This document shows positions 6,624 to 7,095 of a stretch of 7,095 nt of DNA, piece after piece. The stretch is from an uncultured Lachnospiraceae bacterium (GTDB lineage: Bacteria > Bacillota_A > Clostridia > Lachnospirales > Lachnospiraceae), in the NCBI GenBank assembly GCA_947302185.1, contig CAMYVI010000131.1:1-7095 (forward strand), written 5' to 3'. Position numbers and translations under genes: made by a program. The stretch's first letter is position 1. Every line of letters starts with the position of its first letter. The notes below the pieces were generated by a model. The model was not told where the DNA came from and made no database searches. It worked only from the letters and a program-made list of their open reading frames with translations.

Positions 6624-6893
6624 TTAGTAGATCTTGTAGTTAACCGGGATTCTGAGAACCCAGCCGATACGGATATCGTTCTTATTCTTGATGATCGGGT
6701 TGAGCTTCATGATGGCCTTTATTGTCGTGTTGTTATCTCGTGCGAGCTGTGAGAGTGTTTCGCCCTGAAGAACCCTATGACGTCTGCAAAGGATCTTTAC
6801 GCCGTCGATCTCGATTGTGTTGGCACCGCCGTTTACTTCGTCGAGAACTTCTTCATTAATAGCTGCATCCATCATTCTCATATCGTCTGTCAT
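6624..6893 (-). CDS. Double-glycine leader peptide fused to a LysM domain
   Basis: 89 residues from the ATG at 6893, chosen because AGAGGAG lies 8 bases upstream; the frame runs 11 codons further but without a comparable site. Residues 1-23 look like a bacteriocin-type leader ending in EEVLDEVNGG. G22-G23 sit at -2/-1, V20 at -4, L17 at -7 and I12 at -12, the canonical spacing for leaders cut by C39 peptidases of ABC transporters. Residues about 39-84 are one LysM domain (HRVLQGETLSQLA, then LNPIIKNKNDI and IGWVLRIP), which binds N-acetylglucosamine polymers such as peptidoglycan. Predicted mature peptide: about 66 residues, basic, one cysteine (C36). The inference is export by a peptidase-containing ABC transporter and wall binding; no transporter is in the window. 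No clear promoter is seen, and co-transcription from the right is possible. Alternative: cytosolic LysM protein with a chance GG. Confidence 0.85.
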   Translation of the reverse strand: MTDDMRMMDAAINEEVLDEVNGGANTIEIDGVKILCRRHRVLQGETLSQLARDNNTTIKAIMKLNPIIKNKNDIRIGWVLRIPVNYKIY

Positions 6894-6976
6894 TTTATAT
6901 TCTCCTCTTTGGTGTTTGTTAGACAAATTTAAATTATTTATTTACTTTTGTACTGTCTTTTATTTTTTGTTTTCAT

Positions 6977-7095
6977 TCAGGCTTTACTTTTCGCCTTAGC
7001 TTTTGCTTTTGCTTTTGCTTTTGCTTTTCGCTTTTCGCTTTTCGCTTTTTCGCTTTTTCGCCTTTTCGCCTTAGCTTTTCGCCTTACACTATATT
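6977..7095 (-). CDS. C-terminal Lys/Ala/Arg-rich tail of a gene entering from the right (partial)
   Basis: This frame is open from the window edge to a TGA at 6979-6977 (38 residues). The other two minus-strand frames hit stops within the first 12 bases. The tail reads YSVRRKAKAKRRKSEK, then AKSEKRK, six AK pairs and SKA. Such strongly basic, low-complexity tails bind nucleic acid in histone H1-like, HU-type and some ribosome-associated proteins. The body of the protein is outside the window, so no function can be given. It lies 84 bases upstream of the LysM gene on the same strand. The alternative is a non-coding simple repeat that is open by chance, because it is poor in stop codons. Confidence 0.5.
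   Translation of the reverse strand, partial: YSVRRKAKAKRRKSEKAKSEKRKAKAKAKAKAKAKSKA
6999..7086. repeat. Tandem simple repeat with unit length rising from 6 to 8 bases
   Basis: Reading the plus strand: four GCTTTT units (6999-7022), three GCTTTTC (7023-7043), two GCTTTTTC (7044-7059), one GCCTTTTC, then GCCTTA, GCTTTTC and GCCTTA to 7086. It encodes the Lys/Ala-rich tail on the minus strand. The stepwise change in unit length points to slippage during replication. Confidence 0.9.

Noticed and set aside
6894..6976. Promoter directly upstream of the LysM gene
   Set aside because: The stretch is AT-rich, but I found no -35/-10 pair with acceptable spacing, so none is annotated.

Overview
The window looks like chromosomal DNA of a Gram-positive clostridial (Firmicutes) bacterium. 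This is inferred from strong AGGAGG-type ribosome binding sites, a classic lipobox lipoprotein, a double-glycine leader peptide, intrinsic terminators with U-tracts, and REP-like repeats of a kind I associate with Firmicutes. Species cannot be named from the sequence alone. There are no rRNA or tRNA genes, no transposase gene and no CRISPR array.

Layout. Positions 1-2200 (minus strand) hold a two-gene unit: a small lipoprotein with an NTF2-like look (1390-1905), followed after 33 bases by a secreted von Willebrand factor A protein (1-1356, C-terminus outside the window). Upstream of the lipoprotein lies an intrinsic terminator (1948-1975), directly preceded by a possible 11- or 21-codon leader ORF. 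The arrangement could be an attenuator, or simply the end of the next gene's transcript. Positions 2201-4324 (minus) encode a 707-residue membrane protein with a two-helix pore module and two RCK/TrkA-N-like domains. It best matches the CASTOR/POLLUX (DMI1) ion-channel family, including a D-A-G pore motif in place of the potassium-channel G-Y-G.

Positions 4325-4614 are a divergent intergenic region. It carries a perfect 15-bp inverted repeat that continues as three direct copies at an exact 20-bp period (REP-like array), then an extended -10 promoter for the next gene. Positions 4615-6216 (plus) encode a 533-residue HerA-like ATPase of the DUF853/YjgR family, visibly more GC-rich than its neighbours and followed by a strong terminator.

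Positions 6334-6623 hold no convincing gene but are packed with hairpins, including a 104-bp element bounded by perfect 16-bp inverted repeats whose left arm has two competing partners. Positions 6624-6893 (minus) encode an 89-residue protein with a bacteriocin-type double-glycine leader fused to one LysM domain, probably a peptidoglycan-binding peptide exported by a peptidase-containing ABC transporter. At the right edge (6977-7095, minus) an open frame ends in a Lys/Ala/Arg-rich tail encoded by tandem repeats whose units grow from 6 to 8 bases.

The genes do not form one obvious pathway, although several products act at the cell envelope: lipoprotein, secreted VWA protein, channel and LysM peptide. 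The best leads for something less described are the double-glycine LysM peptide, the bacterial CASTOR/POLLUX-type channel, the two repeat elements and the leader/terminator region before the lipoprotein operon.
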